From positions 1 to 39,062 of the forward strand of contig JAJYXR010000002.1 of the NCBI GenBank assembly GCA_021801795.1: 39,062 nt of DNA, given 5' to 3'. This document shows positions 17,850 to 25,579 of this stretch, piece after piece. The notes beneath the pieces were generated by a model. The model was given only the letters and a program-made list of their open reading frames with translations, made no database searches and was not told the origin of the DNA. Source of the DNA: Actinomycetes bacterium (GTDB lineage: Bacteria; Actinomycetota; Acidimicrobiia; Acidimicrobiales; JAJYXR01). Both the position numbers and the translations under genes were made by a program. Every line of letters begins with the position of its first letter. Position 1 is the first letter of the stretch.

Positions 17850-18691
17850 GACAACCTCCCTATTGGTCGATATTCATCGGAGAAATCGCTGTTCCCGGCA
17901 GCCTCGATCGCGTCCAGCAGGAGCCGGCGCCGCACCAGCACGCAGAGCGCCTCGGCGTGCTCCAGCACCGCAGCCATCAGGACCGGGTCCATGAGGGCGG
18001 ATGCCTCATCAGGGGCACTCTGACCTAGCAGCCGGCTGTCGAAGTACTCGAGCTCGTGCTGCACCACCTGTGCCATGGCGTCGCGGTAGAGCACCACATC
18101 GCCGGGCGAGAAACCGATCTCGTCGGTCAATCCGGCTCGGCGGAGACGACCCAGAGCACCCACCAGCTCCGCGCTGAGCGAATCGTAGACATCGCCGTCG
18201 CGCCTCAGGAGACCCAGGTCTTCCAGGTCGTCCAGGCTCTCCGGGGCAAGGCCACTCGATTCCAGGATCTGGTCACGGCTGGCGGCAGATCCTGGCCATG
18301 CCACCAGCCCAGAGAGCATCATGCTGGCCTGGGCAGTGCGAGAGAGGATCGAGCGCGCCCCGGAGATCCCGTGGGCGTCAATTATCTCCCTGGCAGTCGC
18401 CAACGGGACGTGCCGGTCACGAAATGCCCGTACCAGCTCCAGTCGCTCCACGCACTCCGGGTGGTAGTACGCCATGTTGTGGGCTGTCTTGACCGGGGTC
18501 GGCAGGAGCCCGATCGTCGAGTAGTGGTGGATGGTCGCCTTCGTGGCGCCACTGGCCTCTACGAGCTCGCCTATCGTGAGATATCCAGCAGGCCGCGGGG
18601 TGTGGGCTGGAGACGACCTCCTCCTGTGGCCCATGGGGGAGCGAGGCGCACTGGTCCTCGATGGCTCCTGCGTCGCTGTGTCAGGTGTCAC
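17846..18691 (-). CDS. MerR-family transcriptional regulator
   Basis: A 281-residue protein. After a Ser/Pro/Arg-rich N-terminal tail (1-35), residues about 37-105 form the MerR winged helix-turn-helix: YLTIGELVEASGATKATIHHY, then STIGLLPTPVKTAHNMAYYHPE, with a variant aromatic pair before E-R-L-E-L-V-R-AFR. The long C-terminal part (110-281) is helical and has no cysteine cluster, so a small-molecule or protein ligand is more likely than a metal. GTG 18691 is the annotated start; ATG at residue 20 is an alternative. The palindrome AGGTGTCACCT (18683-18693) overlaps the GTG and could be part of an autoregulatory operator. It is the first gene of the operon leading to the two FAD oxidoreductases and probably controls it. 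Confidence 0.85.
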   Translation of the reverse strand: MTPDTATQEPSRTSAPRSPMGHRRRSSPAHTPRPAGYLTIGELVEASGATKATIHHYSTIGLLPTPVKTAHNMAYYHPECVERLELVRAFRDRHVPLATAREIIDAHGISGARSILSRTAQASMMLSGLVAWPGSAASRDQILESSGLAPESLDDLEDLGLLRRDGDVYDSLSAELVGALGRLRRAGLTDEIGFSPGDVVLYRDAMAQVVQHELEYFDSRLLGQSAPDEASALMDPVLMAAVLEHAEALCVLVRRRLLLDAIEAAGNSDFSDEYRPIGRLS

Positions 18692-18776
18692 CTTTCACAT
18701 GCTGATCGCTCGCCGAAAGGCCTAACAGGGTCTTTGGTCCCTAATGTCAGCGGCGACCGGCCTCCTGGTCCTCTGG

Positions 18777-18864
18777 CCAGCCGTCGGGAAGGGGTGGGCC
18801 AGCCGTCGGGAAGGGGTGGGCCAGCCGTCGGGAAGGGGTGGGCCAGCCGTCGGGAAGGGGTGGG
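18777..18864. repeat. 22-bp tandem repeat, four perfect copies, intergenic
   Basis: A 22-bp unit beginning CCAGCCGTCGGGAAGG and ending GGTGGG is repeated four times without mismatch (18777, 18799, 18821, 18843), with a 4-bp partial copy after it. It sits in the 202-bp gap between the merR 5' end and the lysS 3' end. The strand asymmetry (G-rich on the plus strand, runs GGG-AA-GGGG-T-GGG) would allow a G-quadruplex. There are no spacers, so this is not a CRISPR. Confidence 0.95.
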
Positions 18865-18893
18865 CCAGGCGGTCCAGCGGCTGCCTGGGCAGC

Positions 18894-20315
18894 TCAGCGC
18901 TCGGGGCGAAGCGTGGGAAAGGCGATCACCTCTCGGATGTTCGCCGTGTCGGTCAGGAGCATCGCGAGGCGGTCCACCCCGATGCCGAGCCCCGCAGTCG
19001 GTGGGAGGCCGTACTCGAGGGCCCTCAGGTACTCCTCGTCGACGCTCATCGCCTCGCTGTCTCCGGCATCACGCGCCCGGGCCTGCGCGACGAAGCGGGC
19101 ACGCTGGTCATCGGGGTCGACCAGCTCGCTGAAAGCATTCGCCAGCTCCCGGCCGGCCACCACCACCTCGAAGCGCTCTACCAGATCAGGATCAGCACGA
19201 TGACGGCGAGCCAGCGGGGAGACCTCCGCCGGGAAGTCGAGGACGAATACAGGGCCGAAGAGGCCGGGTTCCGTGGTCTTCTCGTAGAGCTCGAGCAGCA
19301 GCTTTCCGGCTCCCCAGGCAGGATCCGGCTCGACCCCTGCGGAAGCCACCCGGCGGCGCAGCTCGTCGACGGAGGTGTGCACGGAGGCAGGCGATCCTGT
19401 CGCCTCTTCCACCAGCTCAGCCATGGTCGCCCTACGCCACGGTGGGGTGAGGTCGAGACAGGACCCCTGGTAGGAGAGCGCTGACGAACCGGTGAGCCGG
19501 CGTGCGAGACCCGATACGAGGTCTTCGACGAGCATGGTGAGATCGGTGTAGTCGGCATAGGCCTGGTAGAGCTCCAGCATGGTGAACTCGGGGTTATGCC
19601 GGGGAGACAATCCCTCGTTACGGAATACCCGCCCGATCTCGAACACCTTCTCCATCCCCCCGACGACCAGGCGCTTCAGGTAGAGCTCCGGGGCGATCCT
19701 CAGGTAGAGATCGCAGTCAAGGGCCTGGTGGTGCGTAACGAACGGCCTGGCCAGGGCACCCCCGGGGATCGGGTGCAGGACCGGGGTCTCCACCTCGACG
19801 AACCCTCGCTCCCAGAGGTCCTCCCTCAGCATCCTGAGCATGTCGGAACGAGCGGTCATCACCTCGCGGGATCGGTCATTGGCCCACAGGTCCACCTCGC
19901 GCTGGCGAAAGCGGGTCTCCACGTCTGTGACGCCCTTCCACTTGTCGCCAAAGGAGCGCCTGGCCCCGGCCAGCAGAGTCCATTCGGCCACCTGCACAGA
20001 CAGCTCTCCCCGCCGTGTTCGGACCACCTGTCCGGTCGCCCCCACCCAGTCCCCGAGCCTCAGCTTGGCGAAGCCCTCGAAATCTGCAGTGAGGCCGGCA
20101 AGGGCGAACAGCTGGATCGACCCCGAAGAGTCCTTCAGGGTGGCGAACGCCAGACGCCCCTGGGGACGAACCAGCATCACCCTCCCCGCGACCGAGACGA
20201 CCTCGCCGGACTCCCCGCCAGCTTCCAACGACTCGAAGCGTGCAGGCAGCGAGCCAGCCTCGTCGGTACGATCGAAACGATACGGAGGGCCACCCATGGC
20301 CTGCCAGCCTGCCAC
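18894..20315 (-). CDS. lysS: Lysyl-tRNA synthetase, class II
   Basis: A 473-residue protein. An N-terminal OB-fold anticodon-binding domain (about 25-130: VSVAGRVMLVRPQGRLAFATL, then DSSGSIQLFA) is followed by the class II catalytic core. Motif 2 reads FEIGRVFRNEGLSPRHNPEFTM and motif 3 reads GIGVDRLAMLLTDTANIREV. ELANAFSEL with DPDDQRARF is lysine-specific class IIb sequence. It charges tRNA-Lys in the cytoplasm. The protein is slightly shorter at the N-terminus than E. coli LysS. GTG 20315 has no Shine-Dalgarno sequence, and ATG 20297 is an alternative start. It follows coaX after 60 nt on the same strand and is the last gene of the cofactor block. Confidence 0.96.
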   Translation of the reverse strand: MAGWQAMGGPPYRFDRTDEAGSLPARFESLEAGGESGEVVSVAGRVMLVRPQGRLAFATLKDSSGSIQLFALAGLTADFEGFAKLRLGDWVGATGQVVRTRRGELSVQVAEWTLLAGARRSFGDKWKGVTDVETRFRQREVDLWANDRSREVMTARSDMLRMLREDLWERGFVEVETPVLHPIPGGALARPFVTHHQALDCDLYLRIAPELYLKRLVVGGMEKVFEIGRVFRNEGLSPRHNPEFTMLELYQAYADYTDLTMLVEDLVSGLARRLTGSSALSYQGSCLDLTPPWRRATMAELVEEATGSPASVHTSVDELRRRVASAGVEPDPAWGAGKLLLELYEKTTEPGLFGPVFVLDFPAEVSPLARRHRADPDLVERFEVVVAGRELANAFSELVDPDDQRARFVAQARARDAGDSEAMSVDEEYLRALEYGLPPTAGLGIGVDRLAMLLTDTANIREVIAFPTLRPER

Positions 20316-20375
20316 AGACCACGCGGTGGCATCCGATCGTCCTGATGAGCTAAGGCGGGTTACCTCGAAGGCAGG

Positions 20376-21212
20376 CTAAGAACCCGGCAGGTTCCGCTCG
20401 TAGACGAGCCTCAGGCCGTGCAGTGTCAGCCAGGGCTCCAGATGCTCGATGTACTCCGAGAAGGGTGCGACGACCTCCGCGAGCCCGCCAGTCGCTATGA
20501 CCGACGAAGGCCCGAGCTCGCCCACGAAGCGGCGACATACTCCGTCCACCTGCCCGGCGAACCCGTAGAGAGCGCCGGACTGTATGGACTCCACCGTCGA
20601 CTTGCCGATCACCTGGCGGGGCTCGACCAGCTCCACGCGACGCAGGGCTGCCGCGTGGTCGAACAACGCGTCCATGCTGATGGCCACTCCGGGAGCGATT
20701 GCCCCTCCCAGGTAGGCACCATCAGCCGAGATGGCGTCGAAGGTGGTCGCCGTGCCCATGTCCACCACGATGCACGGGCCGCCGTAGAGATCATAGGCAC
20801 CAACCGCATTGGCCACCCGGTCCGCGCCCACCTCGCGGGGATTGTCGTAGAGGATCGGCATCCCCGAGCGAACTCCTGGCTCCAGCACCAGGCATGGCAC
20901 GTCGAACCATGCAGTAGCCATCTGGCGCAGTGCGGCAGTCACCCGCGGCACCGACGACGTGATCGCTATACCGCTCACGACGTCCACTATGTCCAGACCG
21001 TCGAGACCGAATAGCTCTGTCAGTACCAGGGCGTGCTCGTCGGCGGTGCGGACATCCACGGTAGAGAGACGCCAGTGGTGTGTAAGGCCCACAGGCTCGG
21101 GTGGCGCAGGCGGCACCCGGCGCAGAGCCTTCGGAGCTGGGCGGTCGCCTGCCTGAGTGGAGAACAGACCGACCACCGTCTCGGTGTTTCCGACGTCTAT
21201 GGCCAGGAGCAC
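20376..21212 (-). CDS. coaX: Type III pantothenate kinase
   Basis: A 278-residue protein of the ASKHA fold. MLLAIDVGNTETVVGLF is the phosphate-1 motif with the catalytic Asp, followed by GADRVANAVGAYDLYGG, then VVDMGTATTFDAI (phosphate-2), GGAIAPGVAISMDAL, and GFAGQVDG with VIATGGLAEVVAP. It phosphorylates pantothenate, the first step of CoA synthesis. A Pro/Arg-rich insertion (about 20-45) is unusual. It starts at GTG 21212, with GGAGGGGG located inside the last codons of nadC about 10 nt upstream; only 2 nt separate it from the nadC stop. Its place after panC-panD matches its pathway. Confidence 0.95.
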   Translation of the reverse strand: MLLAIDVGNTETVVGLFSTQAGDRPAPKALRRVPPAPPEPVGLTHHWRLSTVDVRTADEHALVLTELFGLDGLDIVDVVSGIAITSSVPRVTAALRQMATAWFDVPCLVLEPGVRSGMPILYDNPREVGADRVANAVGAYDLYGGPCIVVDMGTATTFDAISADGAYLGGAIAPGVAISMDALFDHAAALRRVELVEPRQVIGKSTVESIQSGALYGFAGQVDGVCRRFVGELGPSSVIATGGLAEVVAPFSEYIEHLEPWLTLHGLRLVYERNLPGS

Positions 21213-21214
21213 CT

Positions 21215-22264
21215 TCAGACACCCCCTCCTGCGTCAGCAGCGCCAGCCGTGGCACCGGCACCGTCAGCAGCGCCAGCCGTGGCACCGGCACCGTCAGCAG
21301 CGCCAGCCGTGGCACCGGCACCGTCAGCAGCGCCAACCGTGGCACCGGCGCTGGAGCCGCCAGGCTGGCCCAGGTGCGAATATCCAGGTGGGAGGAGGTC
21401 CAGACCCAGGTCCAGAATGGGCGCAGAGTGCGTGATGGCTCCTACCGAGATGAGGTCTGCTCCAGCGGATGCATAGGCCCCTACGGTGTCGAGCGTCACA
21501 CCCCCGGACACCTCGACGAGCATGCCGGCTGCGTGCGGAGCGCTCCGCACCATCTCGACGCAGGCGGCGACCTCGCCAGGCGTCATGTTGTCCAGCAGGA
21601 CTGCCGAGGCTCCCGCTTCGATCGCCTCGGCGACCTGCTCAGATCTATCGCACTCCACCTCCACGTACCGGCCTGGCCACCATGAGCGGGCGAGCGCGAC
21701 GGCCTCTCCTATGGTGACGCCTCCCAGATGATTGTCCTTCACCAGCACCGCGTCCGAGAGGCTCGCCCGGTGGTTCGCGGCTCCGCCGGCACGCACGGCG
21801 GCCTTCTGGAGCGAGCGCAGTCCCGGAATGGTCTTACGGGTGTCGAGAATCCTGGTGGCGGGGTTGGCACTCCGCGCTGCCTCCACGAACCGGTGCGCCA
21901 GCGTGGCCACCCCGGAGAGCTGGCAGAGGAAGTTAAGGGCACTGCGCTCCGCCGTGAGGATGGACCTGAGCGATCCCTCCACCTCGGCCACCACTGATCC
22001 TCTGGTGACCCCGGAGCCGTCGGGGAGCATCCAGCGGACCGCTAGATCGGGATCCACCTGGGCGAACACCTCGATCGCGCAGGAGCTCCCGGCTATCACA
22101 CCTTCCTGCCTGGCGACCACCGCGGCACGGGCGCTCGAGCCGGCAGGCACCAGAGCAGCGGTGATGTCGCCCAGCACCTGGACATCCTCTGCCAGTGCGA
22201 TCTGCACCGCGCTGCGTACGGCGGGGATGGGGGGATCCACCGGGGCCGATGGCCTGGGGTTCAT
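21215..22264 (-). CDS. nadC: Nicotinate-nucleotide diphosphorylase (quinolinate phosphoribosyltransferase) with repeat tail
   Basis: A 349-residue protein. It converts quinolinate and PRPP to nicotinate mononucleotide and CO2. Visible motifs are ALAEDVQVLGDITAALV, ERSALNFLCQLSGVATLAHRFV, ILDTRKTIPGLRSLQKAAVRAGG, HRASLSDAVLVKDNHL, VEVECDRSEQVAEAIEAGA, LLDNMTPGEV, and VEVSGGVTLDTVGAYASAGADLISVG. The normal protein ends near residue 295. About 45 further residues are a Gly/Ala/Thr/Asp decapeptide repeat (about 305-344) encoded by a 30-bp tandem repeat, probably disordered. The ATG overlaps the nadB stop (ATGA). Confidence 0.95.
   Translation of the reverse strand: MNPRPSAPVDPPIPAVRSAVQIALAEDVQVLGDITAALVPAGSSARAAVVARQEGVIAGSSCAIEVFAQVDPDLAVRWMLPDGSGVTRGSVVAEVEGSLRSILTAERSALNFLCQLSGVATLAHRFVEAARSANPATRILDTRKTIPGLRSLQKAAVRAGGAANHRASLSDAVLVKDNHLGGVTIGEAVALARSWWPGRYVEVECDRSEQVAEAIEAGASAVLLDNMTPGEVAACVEMVRSAPHAAGMLVEVSGGVTLDTVGAYASAGADLISVGAITHSAPILDLGLDLLPPGYSHLGQPGGSSAGATVGAADGAGATAGAADGAGATAGAADGAGATAGAADAGGGV
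21233..21352. repeat. 30-bp tandem repeat (about four copies) encoding the NadC tail
   Basis: The unit starts GTCAGCAGCGCCAGCCGTGG and is 30 bp long. Copies begin at 21233, 21263, 21293 and 21323. The first three are identical and the last is diverged. On the minus strand it encodes the decapeptide GATAGAADGA, repeated in frame. Confidence 0.93.
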
Positions 22265-24111
22265 CCAGCCTCCTTCCAGGATCGCCCGTCCGGCGAGGGC
22301 ACGCAGGCGACCAGAGGACCGGTGTGGACTATCCGCCTATGCCAGTCGTCACTCCGAGCAGGGAACTCCGCCCGCGCATGGGCTCCGCGGGTCTCCTCTC
22401 GAAGGCCTGCCGAGCACAGCAGAGCCTTAGCGAGGGTAAGCAGGTTCGCCAGCTCGCCGCCTCCCCTGGCGTCGCCTCCCCTGGCGTCGCCTCCCCTGGC
22501 GTCGCCTCCCCTGGCGTCGCCTCCCCTGGCGTCGGCTCCCCTGGCGTCGGCTCCCCTGGCGCCGGCTGGGGTCGGGCGCACCGGAGCATCCATCCCAGGC
22601 ACCCTACGCGCCCCTCGACATAGACGCTCCTCCAGGTCCTCTACCACACCAAGGGCACGATCGAGCGAGGAGCGTGATCGCAGCACCCCGGCACCCGCCG
22701 TCATCGCGGCTTGGAGCGTGCGGCGAGCCGCATTGACCTCGGAGGCCTTCATGTGGTCGTAGAGCACCACCCCCGAGTCTGCGACGCTCCTCGAGTCGGC
22801 CGAGGATGTAGCACCCCAGGGTGCCTGATCTCCAATGAGCAGGCAGGGCACGCCCGGCGCTGCCCCGAGCATCCCGGCCATGGCCCCGGTGGGAGAGGGG
22901 GAGCGGGCGCCAGACGCGATTGCGTCCGCGACCCTGGCCCCGAAGACGAGCCCTTCGAGAAGAGAGTTCGAGGCCAGCCGATTCGCCCCATGAACCCCGG
23001 TGCAGGCAGCCTCGCCCGCCGCCCAGAGCCCCGGAAGGCAGGTGGCACCGGCGAGGTCGGTGAGCACACCGCCGGACAGGTAGTGCGCTGCAGGCGCCAC
23101 CGGGAGCCACTCGGAAGATGGGTCCAGGCCTAGGTGGGCAAGGGACGAGGCAATGTTCCCGAAACGCTCGGAGAAGGACCCGATCCCCGTAGCGTCCAGC
23201 CACAGGTGATCGACACCCTGGTCTGCCATGCGCCCTGCCATAGCCCTGCTCACCACATCGCGCGGGGAGAGCTCGTCCACGAACCTCTCGCCCTGAACGT
23301 CACGTAAGAGCGCACCGTGACCACGCAGCGCCTCCGAGAGCAGCGGCCTCGGCATGACTGGATGGTGGAGAGCCGTGGGATGGAACTGCATGAACTCCAT
23401 GTCAGCCACGGCCACGCCTGCCCTTAGTGCCATGGCAATGCCGTCGCCGGTAGCCCCTGGTGGATTCGTGGTCACCTCGAATAGCTGCCCGGCTCCTCCG
23501 GTGGCCAGCACCACGTTCCGGGCGCGGATCGTCTGTGGGATGCCCTCTGGATCCAGGGCCACCACGCCGGTGCACTCGCCGGACTCCGTCAGGAGGTCTA
23601 TGGCGAACCATCCCTCGCGTATCCAGGAAACCTCGGCTTCTACCCCAGCCACGAGGGCGCGCTCTACCTCCGCTCCGGTAGCAGAACCGCCGGCATGGAG
23701 GACCCTGGCGGTCGAGTGCCCGCCCTCACGGGCAACGGCCAGCCGACCCGCCTCTTCACGATCGAACACCGCGCCGAGGGCCATGAGATCCTTCACCCGC
23801 TCTGGGCCTTCGTCGACGAGCACGCGGACCGCATCCACGTCGCAGAGACCCGCCCCTGCCCCAAGCGTGTCCGCCAGATGGAGGTCGGTCGAATCAGCCG
23901 CACCATCGAGCACCGCGGCTATGCCACCCTGGGCCCATCGGGTGGCCGACTGGCTGAGCGAGCCCTTGGTCAGGATCCCCACACGGATCGAACCGTGGCG
24001 TGCCAGCCGGATGGCAGTGGAGAGACCAGCTACACCGCTACCGAGAACCAGCACGTCGAGATCTACCGACCGATCTCGGTAGCTGCCATCCACTGCATCA
24101 CCCAGGCCCAT
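22261..24111 (-). CDS. nadB: L-aspartate oxidase with low-complexity insertion
   Basis: A 616-residue flavoprotein of the succinate dehydrogenase family that oxidises aspartate to iminoaspartate for quinolinate synthesis. LVLGSGVAGLSTAIRLARHG (FAD Rossmann loop), SATRWAQGGIAAVL, REGGHSTARVLHAGGSATG, FMQFHPTAL, LLSEALRGHGALL, HYLSGGVLTD and GANRLASNSLLEGLVFGARVA are all canonical. Within the C-terminal helical domain, residues about 517-551 are a pentapeptide (RGGDA) repeat from a 15-bp tandem repeat, followed by normal ELANLLTLAKALL. The insertion is in frame, so the protein is probably functional. nadA is not in the window. It starts 35 nt after panD. Confidence 0.95.
   Translation of the reverse strand: MGLGDAVDGSYRDRSVDLDVLVLGSGVAGLSTAIRLARHGSIRVGILTKGSLSQSATRWAQGGIAAVLDGAADSTDLHLADTLGAGAGLCDVDAVRVLVDEGPERVKDLMALGAVFDREEAGRLAVAREGGHSTARVLHAGGSATGAEVERALVAGVEAEVSWIREGWFAIDLLTESGECTGVVALDPEGIPQTIRARNVVLATGGAGQLFEVTTNPPGATGDGIAMALRAGVAVADMEFMQFHPTALHHPVMPRPLLSEALRGHGALLRDVQGERFVDELSPRDVVSRAMAGRMADQGVDHLWLDATGIGSFSERFGNIASSLAHLGLDPSSEWLPVAPAAHYLSGGVLTDLAGATCLPGLWAAGEAACTGVHGANRLASNSLLEGLVFGARVADAIASGARSPSPTGAMAGMLGAAPGVPCLLIGDQAPWGATSSADSRSVADSGVVLYDHMKASEVNAARRTLQAAMTAGAGVLRSRSSLDRALGVVEDLEERLCRGARRVPGMDAPVRPTPAGARGADARGADARGGDARGGDARGGDARGGDARGGGELANLLTLAKALLCSAGLREETRGAHARAEFPARSDDWHRRIVHTGPLVACVPSPDGRSWKEAG
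22459..22563. repeat. 15-bp tandem repeat, seven copies, inside nadB
   Basis: GCCTCCCCTGGCGTC is repeated from 22459. Five copies are identical; copies six and seven begin GG and the last ends GCC. On the minus strand it adds the pentapeptide RGGDA/RGADA in frame within the L-aspartate oxidase C-terminal domain. Confidence 0.95.
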
Positions 24112-24146
24112 GTGCGCTCGCTCGGGAGGGACTGGCAGGTTTCGGA

Positions 24147-24536
24147 TCAGAGGGCCAGCGAGGATGTGGGAACTGCCCTCAGGGCGCCGACCTCGTCCAA
24201 GGCACGGTTCTGGGCGTCCACGTGGACGATCGTGGGTTCGAAGCCCACCAGCTCTTCTGCTTCGTAGTCGGCGTAGGTGAGGACTATGACCCTGTCACCA
24301 CGCTGCACCAGGCGTGCGGCAGCTCCGTTCAGGCAGACCTCGCCTGGACCGCCCACGATCGCGTATGTCTCGAAGCGAGCACCGTTGTCGATGTCGAGAA
24401 CGCTAACCTGCTCGTACTCGATCATGTCAGCCAGCCGCATCAGCTCGGGGTCCAGGCTTATCGACCCTACGTAGTCGAGGTTCGCGTCGGTGACGGTGGC
24501 CCTATGTATCTTCGACTTCATCATGCGCCGGCGCAT
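24147..24536 (-). CDS. panD: Aspartate 1-decarboxylase
   Basis: A 129-residue proenzyme that makes beta-alanine for pantothenate. The self-cleavage site is Gly24-Ser25 in DYVGSISLD; Ser25 becomes the pyruvoyl group. KSKIHRATVT (Lys, catalytic), IDNGARFETYAI and GDRVIVLTYADY are canonical. ATG 24536 was chosen because it gives the canonical 24/25 cleavage numbering and has GAGGAG 10 nt upstream. ATG 24524, which overlaps the panC stop as ATGA, is an alternative. The gene overlaps the 3' end of panC by 16 nt. Confidence 0.95.
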   Translation of the reverse strand: MRRRMMKSKIHRATVTDANLDYVGSISLDPELMRLADMIEYEQVSVLDIDNGARFETYAIVGGPGEVCLNGAAARLVQRGDRVIVLTYADYEAEELVGFEPTIVHVDAQNRALDEVGALRAVPTSSLAL

Positions 24537-25579
24537 AGCCGTATGGCTCCTCTCTGGTGGTTATCTGATGCAGGGACAAGCCCGGAGCCGACCGACAGCT
24601 TCTTGTCGGGTAGCTGCTCATCGGGCCTCCGGTCATGGGGTACTGCAGGACGGTGCGAGCTGAAAGGGTCGTCTCGTGGTGAGCGAAGGTGGGAATCCGC
24701 GGGGAGATCGCCGGTCAGTGGCTCATCGACCACCAGGGGAAGGTTATCTATGAGGCGCACCGGGCCGACCTTCGCTGCCACTAGAAGGCGCAGCTCGCCC
24801 GAGAGGGACCCAGCGGGCTCCAGGCTGTGGGCATCGACCACCTCAGCATAGTCGGGCTCCACCAGTGGTCTGGACCCGAGCACCTCCCACATCGCGTTCC
24901 GGACGCTGGCAGGGTCGGCGCCGGGACAGGCAGATGCGGCTCGACCGGCCTGGAGAGACTGGTGCAGAGCCAGCGCAGCCGAGCGCTCCGCCTCGGAGAG
25001 CCTGACGTTACGGCTGGAAAGCGCCAGGCCACCAGGTTCCCGCACCGTGGGGCACCCGACTATGTCGGCAGGCAGAGACAGGTCCTCCACCAGCCGGCGC
25101 ACCAGCGCGAGCTGCTGGTAGTCCTTCTCCCCGAAGTAGGCACGGCAAGGCCCGGCCAGTGCCAGCAGCTTCGTGACCACGGTGGCGACCCCGTCGAAAT
25201 GTCCAGGCCTCGACGCACCCTCTAAACGATCCCCCAGAGAGGCGACGTGAACCCTGGTTGGAACCGGTTCTGGATATCCCGGGTACATCTCCTCCACCCC
25301 CGGGGCGAAGACCAAGTCGGCACCGGCCTCCTCGGCCACCGACAGGTCGTCAGCCAGGGTACGGGGATAGGAAGCCAGATCGGAGCCGCTGTCGAACTGG
25401 AGGGGGTTCACGAAGATGCTCGCCGCTGCGAAGCCGCACTCATCGGCGGCGCGCTCGAGGAGCGAACGATGACCGTCGTGGAGTGCCCCCATGGTGGGAA
25501 CGAGCCCGACCACCAGCGCGCGCGAACGGGCCTCGGCCAGCATGGAGCTGAACTGAGCGGCTGTGTCTATCAGGCGCAC
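24521..25579 (-). CDS. panC: Pantothenate synthetase with C-terminal extension
   Basis: A 352-residue protein. It joins pantoate and beta-alanine using ATP. Class I-like nucleotide-binding motifs are visible: VPTMGALHDGHRSLL (25-40, HxGH), SIFVNPLQF, YFGEKDYQQLALV and LALSSRNVRLS (185-195, KMSKS equivalent). The normal enzyme ends near PVRLIDNLPLVV (about residue 284). The remaining 68 residues are hydrophilic, Pro/Asp/Arg-rich and not family-like. Its last 16 nt overlap panD, and its start overlaps the DUF2520 gene by 10 nt. Confidence 0.95.
   Translation of the reverse strand: MRLIDTAAQFSSMLAEARSRALVVGLVPTMGALHDGHRSLLERAADECGFAAASIFVNPLQFDSGSDLASYPRTLADDLSVAEEAGADLVFAPGVEEMYPGYPEPVPTRVHVASLGDRLEGASRPGHFDGVATVVTKLLALAGPCRAYFGEKDYQQLALVRRLVEDLSLPADIVGCPTVREPGGLALSSRNVRLSEAERSAALALHQSLQAGRAASACPGADPASVRNAMWEVLGSRPLVEPDYAEVVDAHSLEPAGSLSGELRLLVAAKVGPVRLIDNLPLVVDEPLTGDLPADSHLRSPRDDPFSSHRPAVPHDRRPDEQLPDKKLSVGSGLVPASDNHQRGAIRLCAGA

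Noticed and set aside
18777..18868. CRISPR array
   Set aside because: The 22-bp units are directly contiguous without spacers, and no cas genes are nearby; the Cas4-like nuclease is 10 kb away with a different partner.
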